The position numbers were made by a program, and so were the translations under genes. A DNA stretch of 26,442 nt, from the NCBI GenBank assembly GCA_029239545.1, contig JARBUQ010000034.1:1-26442 (forward strand). The letters are read 5' to 3'. Shown here in pieces: positions 1 to 7,280 of the stretch. Origin of the DNA: Paenibacillus sp. (lineage in GTDB: Bacteria; Bacillota; Bacilli; Paenibacillales; NBRC-103111). Each line of letters begins with the position of its first letter. Position 1 is the first letter of the stretch. The notes beneath the pieces were generated by a model. That model saw nothing but the letters and a program-made list of their open reading frames with translations. It was not told the DNA's origin and did not search any database.

Positions 1-78
1 CAACATGGCAAGAATAGTCAGTCTCGTCTTGTCCGACAACAGTTTAAAGGTTTCCGACAAATCTTCAATTGAAATCAC
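1..78 (-). CDS. ArsR-family transcriptional regulator, N-terminal part
   Basis: Reading the minus strand from a GTG at 78-76 gives 26 codons that run off the window edge. The peptide contains the stretch FKLLSDKTRLTILAML, typical of the first helices of ArsR/SmtB winged-helix repressors. A purine-rich ribosome site (GAGAGGAGAGG on the minus strand) lies 6-10 bases before the start. ArsR repressors release DNA on binding metal or metalloid ions, but the sensor residues of this protein are outside the window, so the ligand is unknown. It is divergent from a MarR gene and an arsenite methyltransferase gene, so a role in arsenic resistance is a reasonable inference. Identification as ArsR-type rests on one short segment. 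Confidence 0.6.
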   Translation of the reverse strand, partial: MISIEDLSETFKLLSDKTRLTILAML

Positions 79-135
79 CGAAGCATCCTCTCCTCTCTCT
101 AAAGCTGCTTAATATAAGTTTGGTTACTGAAATAA

Positions 136-163
136 ATTATACACATCTATTTATATAAGTAAA
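136..163 (-). promoter_or_regulatory. Candidate promoter for the ArsR-type gene
   Basis: On the minus strand a -35-like TTTACT (plus strand 158-163) is separated by 16 bases from a perfect -10 TATAAT (plus strand 136-141), pointing at the GTG start at 78. Just upstream lies a dyad, ATATTAG-6-CTAATAT (169-188), which could be an operator. Promoter support is by consensus match only. Confidence 0.45.
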
Positions 164-305
164 CAATTATATTAGTGGATGCTAATATTGGAAAGTGCTA
201 GACAAATTCCTCACCATGCGCATCTCTCAGCACGCATTGTTTGAGCAATCGACCGTCTTCATAGGTCTTTCGAGCACTGTTTATGATAACGGGGTAATAA
301 TTTAA

Positions 306-324
306 TACTTGCAAAATGCAATTA
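306..324. promoter_or_regulatory. Operator-like palindrome before the MarR gene
   Basis: The site TACTTGCAAAATGCAATTA is an imperfect palindrome of 8-base half-sites around a 3-base centre. It matches the site at 823-841 at 18 of 19 positions. It overlaps a candidate -35 (TTGCAA, 309-314), which is 17 bases from a candidate -10 (TATTCT, 332-337). MarR dimers usually bind palindromes of this size over their own promoters, so autoregulation is inferred. Confidence 0.6.
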
Positions 325-359
325 CTTATTATATTCTTTGTTAAGGAGGTGGACTTTCT

Positions 360-809
360 GTGGAAAATGTTCGTGAACTATTTCAGATTATGACTCGGCG
401 GTTTGGATTTCTTAATAAAAATTGCTGTTCAGCGGGTGGCTGCGACATTTCCTTAATACAAAGTCATATTTTGTATGAGATTGAACGGCAGCATAAACCG
501 TCTATCCAACAAGTAGCTGACGCATTAGGCACCGATATTACTACTTTTAGCAGGCAGGTTCAATCTTTGATAAAGATGAGGCTGGTGAAGAAAACAGCTG
601 ATCCGGTTGATAAGAGGGTGGGTATTCTTTCTTTAACAACGGAAGGCATATATGTCACAGCGTCAATTGACCAGCAAATGAAAGCTTATTTGGACGAAAT
701 TTTTTCGCATATGAATGAGTTTGAGAAAGAAACTGTCATCCGCTCGATTAAGCTATTGAATGAAGCTATGGGTAAATCCAGCCAATGCTGCACGACGCCT
801 ATAGGGTAG
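360..809 (+). CDS. MarR-family regulator, cysteine-rich, probably arsenic-linked
   Basis: This 149-residue protein has the size and the winged-helix pattern of MarR repressors: a recognition-helix region around SIQQVADALGTDITTFSRQV (about residues 48-67), followed by a wing ending in DPVDKRVGILSLTTEG. The GTG start at 360 is chosen because AAGGAGGT lies 9 bases upstream. Unusual for the family are paired cysteines near both ends: C22, C23 and C28 before the DNA-binding domain, and C143-C144 near the C-terminus. The next gene is an arsenite methyltransferase, and a shared palindrome precedes both genes. Inference: this regulator may sense trivalent arsenic through its cysteines and control itself and arsM. 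The fold assignment is firm; the ligand is not demonstrated. Confidence 0.85.
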   Translation: MENVRELFQIMTRRFGFLNKNCCSAGGCDISLIQSHILYEIERQHKPSIQQVADALGTDITTFSRQVQSLIKMRLVKKTADPVDKRVGILSLTTEGIYVTASIDQQMKAYLDEIFSHMNEFEKETVIRSIKLLNEAMGKSSQCCTTPIG

Positions 810-822
810 TTTTTTTAGTATA

Positions 823-841
823 TACTTGCAAAATGCAAGTA
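823..841. promoter_or_regulatory. Operator-like palindrome before arsM
   Basis: TACTTGCAAAATGCAAGTA is a palindrome with perfect 8-base arms (TACTTGCA and TGCAAGTA) around AAA. It is the second copy of the site at 306-324 and lies in the short gap between the MarR gene and arsM. A -10-like TATACT (821-826) overlaps its left arm, though no good -35 was seen, so it could control a second promoter or act within the operon. Confidence 0.6.
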
Positions 842-890
842 ATATCCCGGAAGAACAATCTGCTGACACTAAACAATGGAGGTAGTTCAA

Positions 891-1688
891 ATGAGCCAAG
901 ATCTGACCCATGATCAAATTAGACAAAATGTTAGAAACAGATATAAGCAAATTGCTCTGCAGGAAGTAGCTTCAGAAAGCTGCTGTTCAACGTCTTCCAT
1001 ATGCTGTGATTCGCCTGAGGAAGGTTCAGCCAAGATGGGATATTCGACTATACAATTGCTAGAAGCTCCGGCAGGTTCAAATATGGGGCTCGGCTGTGGC
1101 AACCCGCAAGCCATTGCCGAGTTAAAACCCGGTGAAGTGGTATTGGATCTCGGCAGCGGTGGTGGTTTTGATTGTTTTTTGGCCTCACGTCAAGTGGGCG
1201 ATACAGGTCGTGTTATTGGAGTCGATATGACGCCAGAGATGATTAGCAAAGCGCGCAGCAATGCCTCGCAAGGTGGTTATGGCAATACGGAGTTCCGGTT
1301 AGGGGAGATCGAGCATTTGCCAATAGCGGATCATTCGGTAGATGTAATTCTTTCTAACTGCGTGATAAACTTATCCCCGAATAAACTTCAAGTATTTAAT
1401 GAAGCGTTCCGCGTTCTTAAACCAGGAGGCCGACTTGCTCTTACTGATGTAGTCCTTACTGCCGAGCTTCCGGAAGAAATGAAAAATGACTTTGATCTTT
1501 TATATTCCGGATGTATTTCTGGAGCTTCACATGTCCACGAATTGGAGGCATTCTTAACACAAAGTGGATTTGTACATGTGATGATAGAGCCAAAAGATGA
1601 ATCAAAAGCATTTATTAAAGATTGGGTGTCCGGCTCAAACATCGAAGAGTTTTTAGTATCTGCCATTATTCAAGCAGTGAAACCTTAA
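891..1688 (+). CDS. arsM: Arsenite S-adenosylmethionine methyltransferase
   Basis: The protein (265 residues) transfers methyl groups from S-adenosylmethionine to trivalent arsenic in the cytosol, a detoxification step. It has the class I methyltransferase motif I VLDLGSGGGFD (residues 84-94), the acidic ribose-binding segment GVDMTP (110-115), and KPGGRLALTD further on. C157 (SNCVIN) and C208 (SGCISG) are about 50 residues apart, like the arsenic-binding cysteine pair of studied ArsM enzymes. Further cysteines lie at C31-C32, C38-C39 and C69 (GLGCGNP), the last in a segment typical of the family. The ATG at 891 is preferred over an in-frame ATG at 876 because GGAGGT at 878-883 lies 7 bases before it and overlaps the earlier ATG. 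It follows a MarR gene and is probably co-regulated with it. Confidence 0.9.
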   Translation: MSQDLTHDQIRQNVRNRYKQIALQEVASESCCSTSSICCDSPEEGSAKMGYSTIQLLEAPAGSNMGLGCGNPQAIAELKPGEVVLDLGSGGGFDCFLASRQVGDTGRVIGVDMTPEMISKARSNASQGGYGNTEFRLGEIEHLPIADHSVDVILSNCVINLSPNKLQVFNEAFRVLKPGGRLALTDVVLTAELPEEMKNDFDLLYSGCISGASHVHELEAFLTQSGFVHVMIEPKDESKAFIKDWVSGSNIEEFLVSAIIQAVKP

Positions 1689-1725
1689 CCCGTAGCGATA
1701 AGAATATATGGATAAAATAATAACG

Positions 1726-1768
1726 AACAGACCAATTACTCCTATCGAGTTGAAAGGTCTGTTTTTTT
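1726..1768 (+). terminator. Rho-independent terminator after arsM
   Basis: AACAGACC (1726-1733) pairs with GGTCTGTT (1756-1763), and the right arm runs straight into a run of T. It closes the MarR-arsM transcription unit. Confidence 0.8.
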
Positions 1769-1783
1769 ACCGTACAATACAAG

Positions 1784-1798
1784 TGATAATAATTCTCA
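1784..1798. promoter_or_regulatory. Fur box before the AraC-type regulator
   Basis: TGATAATAATTCTCA differs at one position from the Bacillus Fur core TGATAAT-N-ATTATCA. It lies about 70 bases upstream of a regulator with a siderophore-binding domain, as expected for iron repression. The call is by consensus match. Confidence 0.65.
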
Positions 1799-1869
1799 TT
1801 CAATAACCTTACATGAAATCAAATCCGGACAAGTAAACAAAGCAGGCGTTCAAAAGGAGGTTGGTTCAG

Positions 1870-3525
1870 TTGACAGAGGGCGGTTCCCTAATGCATCTGC
1901 ACGAAGATGCTTCATACGAGGAGTTATGGTTTAAGTTAAGGAATGTCGTACATATGAAGGATATTTGCGAGCGGGAAAAGCGGTTATTGGAGCGTCTGGA
2001 GACCTATGTGCTCATCGTTGTCAGTCGGGATGAAGTACAATTTACGATAGATAACCGACTTTTTTCATTGAGGAGAGGAGCAATCTTTATAGGTGCACCC
2101 GGCCAATGGTTCGAGTATATGGGCAGTCCTTTAGCAGATTCGGAACAGGGGTATATGCTTTACTTTGATGTGCAGGGAAATCACACTATAAAAGAAAAGA
2201 CAATACGGGAGTATGGAATTGAACAAACCGGTGGAATCATCCCGGAAGCTTACGCCTCCATTCTTTTGGATCTATGCGAAAAGGCTTATCTTTATTGGAA
2301 TGCTGCTTCTTCATTAGAAAAATTTCGCAGTCAGGCAGCTTTTCATGAGATTGTGTACAATGTTCTGCATCAGGCAGCTGCTGCATCGGACCAGGGCTTA
2401 TATAAGGCGCTTGAGGAAACCAAGCAGTATTTGGACATGCATTACCACGAGAGTCTGTCATTGGAACGTCTTGCACAGCGAATAGGAGTCAGTGCGCGTC
2501 ACTTCAGACGAGCTTTCAAACAAGCATACAGCATCAGCGCTAGCGATTATTTAACAGATTTGCGCATATCGCAGGCGAAAAGACTCTTGTCAACTACTAA
2601 ACACCCGATTGGAGACATTGCACGACAGGTTGGTTATCAGGATGAGAGTCATTTCAGAAGATCATTCAAAAACCAAATGGGAATATCGCCTGGACTTTAT
2701 GTAAAGAATCGTCAATTAAAAGTTGCCGCCTGCAGCTTTCCGAATATTGGCCAGCTGCTCCCGCTGTGCATCATTCCATTCGCCGCGCCGATTGATCATG
2801 ATTGGACGGATCGTTATCGCAGAAAATTTCATACCGAAGTGATATACCCGCTGCATCACAACAATGAAATCAACGGTAAAACTTTACGTGTCGCAAAGCC
2901 GGATCGAATAATCGCCATTGATGCGTACGGGACAGCCGAGTTTCAGGAAAAGCTCGAAGAGATTGCCCCCGTACTTGTTATTCCGTGGCGAACCAAGGAC
3001 TGGCGGGAGCATTTGCGTATGACGGCGAATTTTCTGGATAAATCGCAAGAAGCGATTGATTGGCTCGCAGCATATGACGACAAAGCAGATCATGTAAGTG
3101 AGCAATGGAACCGGATCGTTGGAATGGAGAAAATGCTCATTGTCATGATTGATCGCTATAATTGCTATCGCTGGAAGGAAGAAGTATATGACCGAGTAAA
3201 TGGACAGCATTTGCCGCTTGCGCCTGATCGTCACAATGCCTTGACAGATCCTTCCTTTGAGCGGATCACATTGGAGCAGCTGAGTGAAAGTGACGCAGAT
3301 CGCATCGTGCTGCTATTGTCAGAGGATAGGCATTCCCTGCATACATGGAATTCGCTTCAACTCACTGAGAACTGGAAATCGCTGAAGGCGGTGCGCAATA
3401 ATCGTATTCAATCCATAGCGATAGGGCCATGGTACGAATATACCGCCTATAATCATGGAGCCATTCTCGATCAGGCATTGAAGGTACTCATTCAGAAAGG
3501 TAACAGATGTCCGAAAAGCTCATAA
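1870..3525 (+). CDS. AraC-family regulator fused to a siderophore-binding domain (Btr-like)
   Basis: This 551-residue protein has three parts. An N-terminal cupin-like sensing region (about 1-175) is followed by a double helix-turn-helix AraC domain (about 180-278, with SLERLAQRIGVSARHFRRAF and DIARQVGYQDESHFRRSFK). A C-terminal region (about 281-551) resembles the periplasmic binding fold of iron-siderophore receptors. There is no signal peptide, so the binding domain must act in the cytosol. Btr (YbbB) of Bacillus subtilis has this architecture and activates siderophore uptake genes on binding bacillibactin. The start is TTG at 1870 because AAGGAGG (1854-1860) is 9 bases upstream; an upstream in-frame TTG at 1861 abuts that site. 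A Fur box precedes it, and a binding lipoprotein gene, its likely target, follows 100 bases on. The exact siderophore is unknown. Confidence 0.88.
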   Translation: MTEGGSLMHLHEDASYEELWFKLRNVVHMKDICEREKRLLERLETYVLIVVSRDEVQFTIDNRLFSLRRGAIFIGAPGQWFEYMGSPLADSEQGYMLYFDVQGNHTIKEKTIREYGIEQTGGIIPEAYASILLDLCEKAYLYWNAASSLEKFRSQAAFHEIVYNVLHQAAAASDQGLYKALEETKQYLDMHYHESLSLERLAQRIGVSARHFRRAFKQAYSISASDYLTDLRISQAKRLLSTTKHPIGDIARQVGYQDESHFRRSFKNQMGISPGLYVKNRQLKVAACSFPNIGQLLPLCIIPFAAPIDHDWTDRYRRKFHTEVIYPLHHNNEINGKTLRVAKPDRIIAIDAYGTAEFQEKLEEIAPVLVIPWRTKDWREHLRMTANFLDKSQEAIDWLAAYDDKADHVSEQWNRIVGMEKMLIVMIDRYNCYRWKEEVYDRVNGQHLPLAPDRHNALTDPSFERITLEQLSESDADRIVLLLSEDRHSLHTWNSLQLTENWKSLKAVRNNRIQSIAIGPWYEYTAYNHGAILDQALKVLIQKGNRCPKSS

Positions 3526-3581
3526 CTCTAGTCCGATCCTTTCATATACGGGAAGTCTAAACCGGGTTTATACTTCACATT

Positions 3582-3600
3582 GAGGATAATAATCATTATC
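3582..3600. promoter_or_regulatory. Fur box before the siderophore-binding lipoprotein
   Basis: GAGGATAATAATCATTATC matches the classical 19-bp Fur consensus at 16 positions, with the right half perfect. It lies 26 bases before the ATG of an iron-siderophore binding protein, so repression by iron-loaded Fur is likely. Confidence 0.75.
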
Positions 3601-3625
3601 AATAAAATGTGAGGGAGAATTGAAT

Positions 3626-4627
3626 ATGATCAAGCAGTTACAAAAAGGAATGAAGGGTTGGTTGTCAATATTCCTTATTGTCCTGGTTCTAGCTGCATGC
3701 GCAGACCAATCTGAACCGGCAAAAACAAGCAGCGATACTTCGACTGCAACTCCGAAACAAACGGAAGAAACCGTTCAGAGCAAACCCAAAACAAAGATGT
3801 TTACTGCAGCCAATGGAGCCGTGGAGGTGCCAGAGACCCCCCAGCGTATTGTTGTGCTCGCTCCCAACTACGCAGGTTATTTATTTGCACTCGGTATTTC
3901 GCCAATCGGCGTGCCTGATTTTACAATGGGTAATCCATACTTGAAAAGTAAACTGCAAGGGGTTGTCAACTTGGGGGTAAACGCCCCGAACGAACCTACC
4001 ATTGAACAGGTTTTGGCGCTTAAGCCAGATTTAATTATTGCACTTACGGTCATTAAAACTTTGGACCAACTAGAAAAAATTGCCCCGACTGTTACTTTTG
4101 AGAGTACAAAAAATAATAAAGAGCTGCTGCTGGATCTCGGTAAATTGACGAATCGCGAGGAACAAGCCAAGGCCTGGCTTAACAAATGGGAGGAGAAAAT
4201 CAGCCAATACAAGACCAGAATTGAGGAAGTAGCCAATGGACGGACGTTCTCGATTATGTATCCATCAGCTAAAGGCATTTATATGTTTAGAGAAGGATAT
4301 GGGAGGGGGACCGAAATTTTGTATGGAGATTTCGGTCTGAGAATGCCCGATGCGGCCAAAAGTGCGTTTGAACCAGGGAAAGGCTTTTCAATAGTTAGCC
4401 TGGAGAGTATGCCGGAGCTTGCAGGCGATTTTATTTTTGCCGCTCCTTGGCTAGGGGATGCATCAGGTGCAAACACCGTTTATGAGAGTCCAATCTGGAA
4501 GGGCTTGCCTGCTGTTAAGGAAGGAAGGGTGTTTCATATCGATTACAATATCTTCACATTCAGCGATCCGTATTCATGGGAGGGTCAGCTCGAAATTATT
4601 CTCGATAAGCTTCTGCCCAAGGAGTAA
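3626..4627 (+). CDS. Iron-siderophore ABC transporter substrate-binding lipoprotein
   Basis: This 333-residue protein has a short basic N-terminus, a hydrophobic stretch and the lipobox LVLAAC with the lipidated cysteine at residue 25, so it is anchored outside the membrane. A low-complexity Ser/Thr/Lys/Glu linker follows. The body has features of the FecB/FeuA class: VEVPETPQRIVVL at the first strand, then FALGISPIGVPD, and IEQVLALKPDLIIAL. It should deliver ferric siderophore to an FecCD-type permease, but no permease or ATPase gene follows, so those components lie elsewhere. ATG 3626 is chosen over TTG 3620 because GAGGGAG (3611-3617) is 8 bases before it. The adjacent AraC-binding-domain regulator and a Fur box suggest iron-controlled expression. 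The ligand is unknown. Confidence 0.9.
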   Translation: MIKQLQKGMKGWLSIFLIVLVLAACADQSEPAKTSSDTSTATPKQTEETVQSKPKTKMFTAANGAVEVPETPQRIVVLAPNYAGYLFALGISPIGVPDFTMGNPYLKSKLQGVVNLGVNAPNEPTIEQVLALKPDLIIALTVIKTLDQLEKIAPTVTFESTKNNKELLLDLGKLTNREEQAKAWLNKWEEKISQYKTRIEEVANGRTFSIMYPSAKGIYMFREGYGRGTEILYGDFGLRMPDAAKSAFEPGKGFSIVSLESMPELAGDFIFAAPWLGDASGANTVYESPIWKGLPAVKEGRVFHIDYNIFTFSDPYSWEGQLEIILDKLLPKE

Positions 4628-4668
4628 ACAATTATTTCCATGAATGCCCCGTAATCATTGCGTCGTAA

Positions 4669-4718
4669 TAAAAAAACAGCAAGCTGTCTGGATGATCAGT
4701 CCAGAACAGTTTGCTGTT
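4669..4718 (-). terminator. Terminator for minus-strand transcription of the relic gene
   Basis: A long stem forms from AACAGCAAGCTGTCTGGA at the left and TCCAGAACAGTTTGCTGTT at the right, with one small mismatch or bulge. A run of A at 4669-4676 on the plus strand becomes the U tract for transcripts coming from the right. It therefore ends the gene relic at 4729-5154, and may also block readthrough from the lipoprotein gene. Confidence 0.7.
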
Positions 4719-4728
4719 AATGCATGAT

Positions 4729-5154
4729 TTAAGAGCCTTTACGCAAAAGATTAGGCAGCACGTCGAGCAGCTTTGCACGTGTCTAGGCATCACCGAAGTT
4801 CCAGAGAGCCGCTTCTACTGCATGGACACGGCCGTTTCGAACGGCAGGCAGCTCCTTCCACAGCTCACTGCTCACCATGTCTTCCATAGCTCGTCTAGAC
4901 TCAGCTTGCGAGGGAAGCAGCATGAAGATTCGGTCGCCCGCATAAGCTGGCAAGCTATCTGGAGTGATTTCCTCAAAGCCGAGTCCGGCATCCAATACAC
5001 GGCGCACATTGTCTACCGGTTGAAAGCCGGAGGGATGGTATAAAGCGGATGACAACCCTATCGTCCCCATGACGAACAACCGTGAACCGTGATCATAAAT
5101 AAAAACGGATGCTGTTTCACCTGGAATGATGTGTGTCCGCAGCTTCCCAAAAAT
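4729..5154 (-). pseudogene. Truncated siderophore-binding domain relic
   Basis: Read from about 5154 down to 4729, one frame gives a continuous binding-domain C-terminus: GETASVFIYDHGSRLFVMG, then GLSSALYHPSGFQP, PAYAGDRIFMLLPSQ, LPAVRNGRVHAVE, ALWNFGDA, and finally TRAKLLDVLPNLL ending in TAA at 4731-4729. These segments resemble the C-terminal domain of AraC regulators fused to siderophore-binding domains. Two defects show it is broken. An amber codon (TAG, 4785-4783) interrupts it after FGDA, where relatives would probably have a leucine. Upstream the homology stops near 5154, with an in-frame TGA at 5172-5170, and the DNA-binding part is missing. It may be the remnant of a second copy of the regulator at 1870-3525. 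Confidence 0.7.
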
Positions 5155-5390
5155 TGAACCTGGGGAAGGTCATTAGAGGATTCTATCCATTCAACCATTA
5201 AGGACCTCTGAAGCAAAATGCTCCAGAGGTCCTTAATGGTTGAATTCACACAATGATTTGAAAATTGAATAAATTTTGCCGGGTCTTTAGATGTAGGATT
5301 CTTAATAATGTGCCCATAAACTTTACCGAACTTTTCGAAAACGAACATGGTTTTATCTGGCTCATTGAGCAATTGGTATTTTTCGAGCAT
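5058..5390 (-). CDS. Small ORF of unknown function running into the relic
   Basis: Not recognised. The ORF begins at ATG 5390-5388 behind a good ribosome site (GGAGGTG on the minus strand, about 5 bases away) and encodes about 110 residues. The first 45 or so residues (starting MLEKYQLLNEPDKTMFVFEK) read like ordinary soluble protein. Codons around 47-66 fall inside a 22-bp-arm inverted repeat. After about residue 78 the ORF is out of frame over the binding-domain relic, so its C-terminus is probably not native. The likely reading is that an unrelated small gene was joined to the truncated regulator by a deletion. No membrane segment or known motif was found. Confidence 0.35.
   Translation of the reverse strand: MLEKYQLLNEPDKTMFVFEKFGKVYGHIIKNPTSKDPAKFIQFSNHCVNSTIKDLWSILLQRSLMVEWIESSNDLPQVQFLGSCGHTSFQVKQHPFLFMITVHGCSSWGR
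5189..5245. repeat. Long inverted repeat with 22-bp arms
   Basis: Bases 5189-5210 and 5224-5245 are exact reverse complements (outer end ATTCAACC, inner end CCTCTG). The 13-base centre can itself pair (AGCA-AAA-TGCT), leaving one mismatch. No T-run follows on either strand, so it does not look like a standard terminator. It sits about 35 bases from the point where the binding-domain relic breaks off. Confidence 0.85.
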
Positions 5391-5400
5391 TTAACACCTC

Positions 5401-5941
5401 CGTTCCTTCCAATATTCGGCAAGATGGAAAGAATACCTTCCTGATGTAGAAAGTTAATTTAGTCTACGTGATCCTATAAGCTCGGCTTAACTATATATTG
5501 TACGAAAATAAAAAAGAACGCTACCTGCAGTCGCACCCCCATTCTGAGCATCTGCAATGCGTTCCAATACCGTTTTTGAATCATCCATCTGAATCTTACT
5601 TACTAACACAACGGAAGCCCTACCTCTCAACCGTCCATACGGCTCCTTGGCCGCGCCTGTCTAGAATTAGCCTGTTTTCAATCTTCCTTAATAATCAGCC
5701 GCTTGAAGTTGGATTTGAAATGAATTGAAGTGAAATGGAGTTACGAATCGAATTTTTGGGGTCCAAACCGAAGAAATCAACCAATAGAGTGGAATGTGGA
5801 AATGGGACAATAATTCGTTTTCAAAAACTAATTTCTAATTATACACTAATATAAACCTATTGTAAAGTTCGGGGTTTTCTTATCACCATGGATACGATAG
5901 GCGGCACTAAAGAAAGCGCAGACACGCAAGCGAAAACGTCG
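5401..5941. other. Intergenic region with no convincing gene
   Basis: About 540 bases separate the unknown ORF from the next promoter. The plus-strand reading 5498-5728 has no ribosome site. On the minus strand a short open stretch over the same DNA reads like coding sequence (for example IQMDDSKTVLERIADAQNGG) but lacks a start and is bounded by stops, so it could be a gene fragment. The part from about 5730 to 5880 is AT-rich and unremarkable. Confidence 0.5.
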
Positions 5942-5970
5942 TTGGCAAAAAAAGAGAGCTGTGATAAAAT
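5942..5970 (+). promoter_or_regulatory. Promoter of the oxidoreductase-hydrolase operon
   Basis: TTGGCA (5942-5947) and TAAAAT (5965-5970) are separated by exactly 17 bases. About 10 bases downstream lies AATCGATT (5981-5988), a palindrome inside a LacI/CcpA-like GAAATCGATTAC context, placed where a repressor would block the polymerase. The promoter is a good consensus match; the operator is a guess. Confidence 0.65.
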
Positions 5971-6029
5971 AAACAATAGAAATCGATTACTATACCTAAT
6001 CAATAGTCGTTTTATTGGAGGAGTCAAGC

Positions 6030-7280
6030 ATGAAAACAGTCGTTTTAGTAGGAGCAGGCGGACGGGCGCGCTCTATGTTTGCTTTGCCTTTCGTGGAGGA
6101 ACTGAAAAGTTCTGTTCGATTCGAGGGGATATTCGATACCAATTCCATCCGTGCAAAAGCACTCAGCGAAGAATGCGGAGGTGTGCCGATCTATGATGAC
6201 TTTGACACGATGCTGAAGAGTGCCAGACCTGACACTGTTGTAGTAGCGAGCTCAGATTCGACGCACCATACCTACATTATTGCTGCTATGGAAGCGGGCT
6301 GTGATGTCATCTCCGAGAAACCGATGACGATCGATGCGGAGAAGTGCCGGGAAATTCTTGAGACTGAGCAAAGAACGGGCCGCTCGTTAAAGGTGACATT
6401 CAATGTGCGGTTTATCCCCTATGTGGCGAAGATTAAAGAGCTGCTGCAGCAAAAAGTGATTGGAGACGTTCATCATGTTTCGTTGGAATGGTTTTTGGAT
6501 CGTAGTCATGGAGCTGATTATTTTCGTAGGTGGCACGCGCAAATGGAACATAGTGGAGGTCTGCTTGTACACAAATCGACGCATCATTTTGATATGATCA
6601 ACTGGTGGCTGGACAGTCAGCCGGAAGATGTGCATGCATTCGGTAATCGTGTTTTCTACGGACCTACCCGTGAGAACCGAGGGGTGCGCTGTTTGACATG
6701 CGAGCATAAGATTTCATGTGAGTTTTATTTCGATATTTCGAAGGATAGTTTTGTGAACCGCTATTATTTGCAAGCAGAGCAGGAGGATGGATATTTCCGA
6801 GACCAGTGCATCTTCGGCGAGAGAATCAATATTTACGATACGATGTCCGTCCATGTCCAGTACCAAAGCGGTCAAATGCTTACTTACTCGTTAGTGGCAT
6901 ATAGTCCGTTTGAAGGTTGGAAGGCTACTATTCAAGGAAGCGGCGGCCGCATGGAAATCGGCTTCCAATATAGCGGGGCTGATATTGACAATGAAGGACA
7001 TACGATCCGGGTGATCAATCCTCAAGGGGAAATAACAGAGTATCATGTGCCTGCTGCTGCCGGCGGTCATGGCGGTGGTGACGAACGTCTGCGTCGCATG
7101 TTATTCGTTGGAGATATGGAGGATCCGCTCGGACAGCAGGCAGGAAGTTTGTCGGGTGCCATGTCGGCACTTATCGGAGCCGCTGCCAACGTCTCAATTG
7201 CAGGAAGAATACCCGTGAGCATCTCGGAGCTGCTGGCGCCGACTGCCGGGAGGGATCTTGATGGCGTACGAGCAATATGA
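6030..7280 (+). CDS. Gfo/Idh/MocA-family NAD(P)-dependent oxidoreductase
   Basis: This 416-residue cytosolic enzyme starts with a Rossmann fold: VVLVGAGGRA, with the dinucleotide-binding glycines at residues 8-11. The family signature EKP is at residues 96-98 (VISEKPMTID), and the likely substrate-side KSTHHFDMINWW is at 182-193 with H186 and D188. Enzymes of this family oxidise or reduce sugars, inositols and related polyols. A distinctive feature is a cysteine cluster, C221, C224 and C230 (RCLTCEHKISC), which may bind a metal in this subgroup. ATG 6030 is chosen because GGAGGAG (6017-6023) is 6 bases upstream. It overlaps the next gene by 20 bases, indicating translational coupling. The substrate cannot be read from sequence. 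Confidence 0.88.
   Translation: MKTVVLVGAGGRARSMFALPFVEELKSSVRFEGIFDTNSIRAKALSEECGGVPIYDDFDTMLKSARPDTVVVASSDSTHHTYIIAAMEAGCDVISEKPMTIDAEKCREILETEQRTGRSLKVTFNVRFIPYVAKIKELLQQKVIGDVHHVSLEWFLDRSHGADYFRRWHAQMEHSGGLLVHKSTHHFDMINWWLDSQPEDVHAFGNRVFYGPTRENRGVRCLTCEHKISCEFYFDISKDSFVNRYYLQAEQEDGYFRDQCIFGERINIYDTMSVHVQYQSGQMLTYSLVAYSPFEGWKATIQGSGGRMEIGFQYSGADIDNEGHTIRVINPQGEITEYHVPAAAGGHGGGDERLRRMLFVGDMEDPLGQQAGSLSGAMSALIGAAANVSIAGRIPVSISELLAPTAGRDLDGVRAI

Noticed and set aside
5189..5245. Inverted repeat as a rho-independent terminator
   Set aside because: Neither side is followed by a T-run, and it lies within an open reading frame.
5498..5728. Plus-strand ORF of 76 codons
   Set aside because: No ribosome site, proline- and serine-rich shadow-like composition, and no recognisable motif; the opposite strand looks at least as protein-like.
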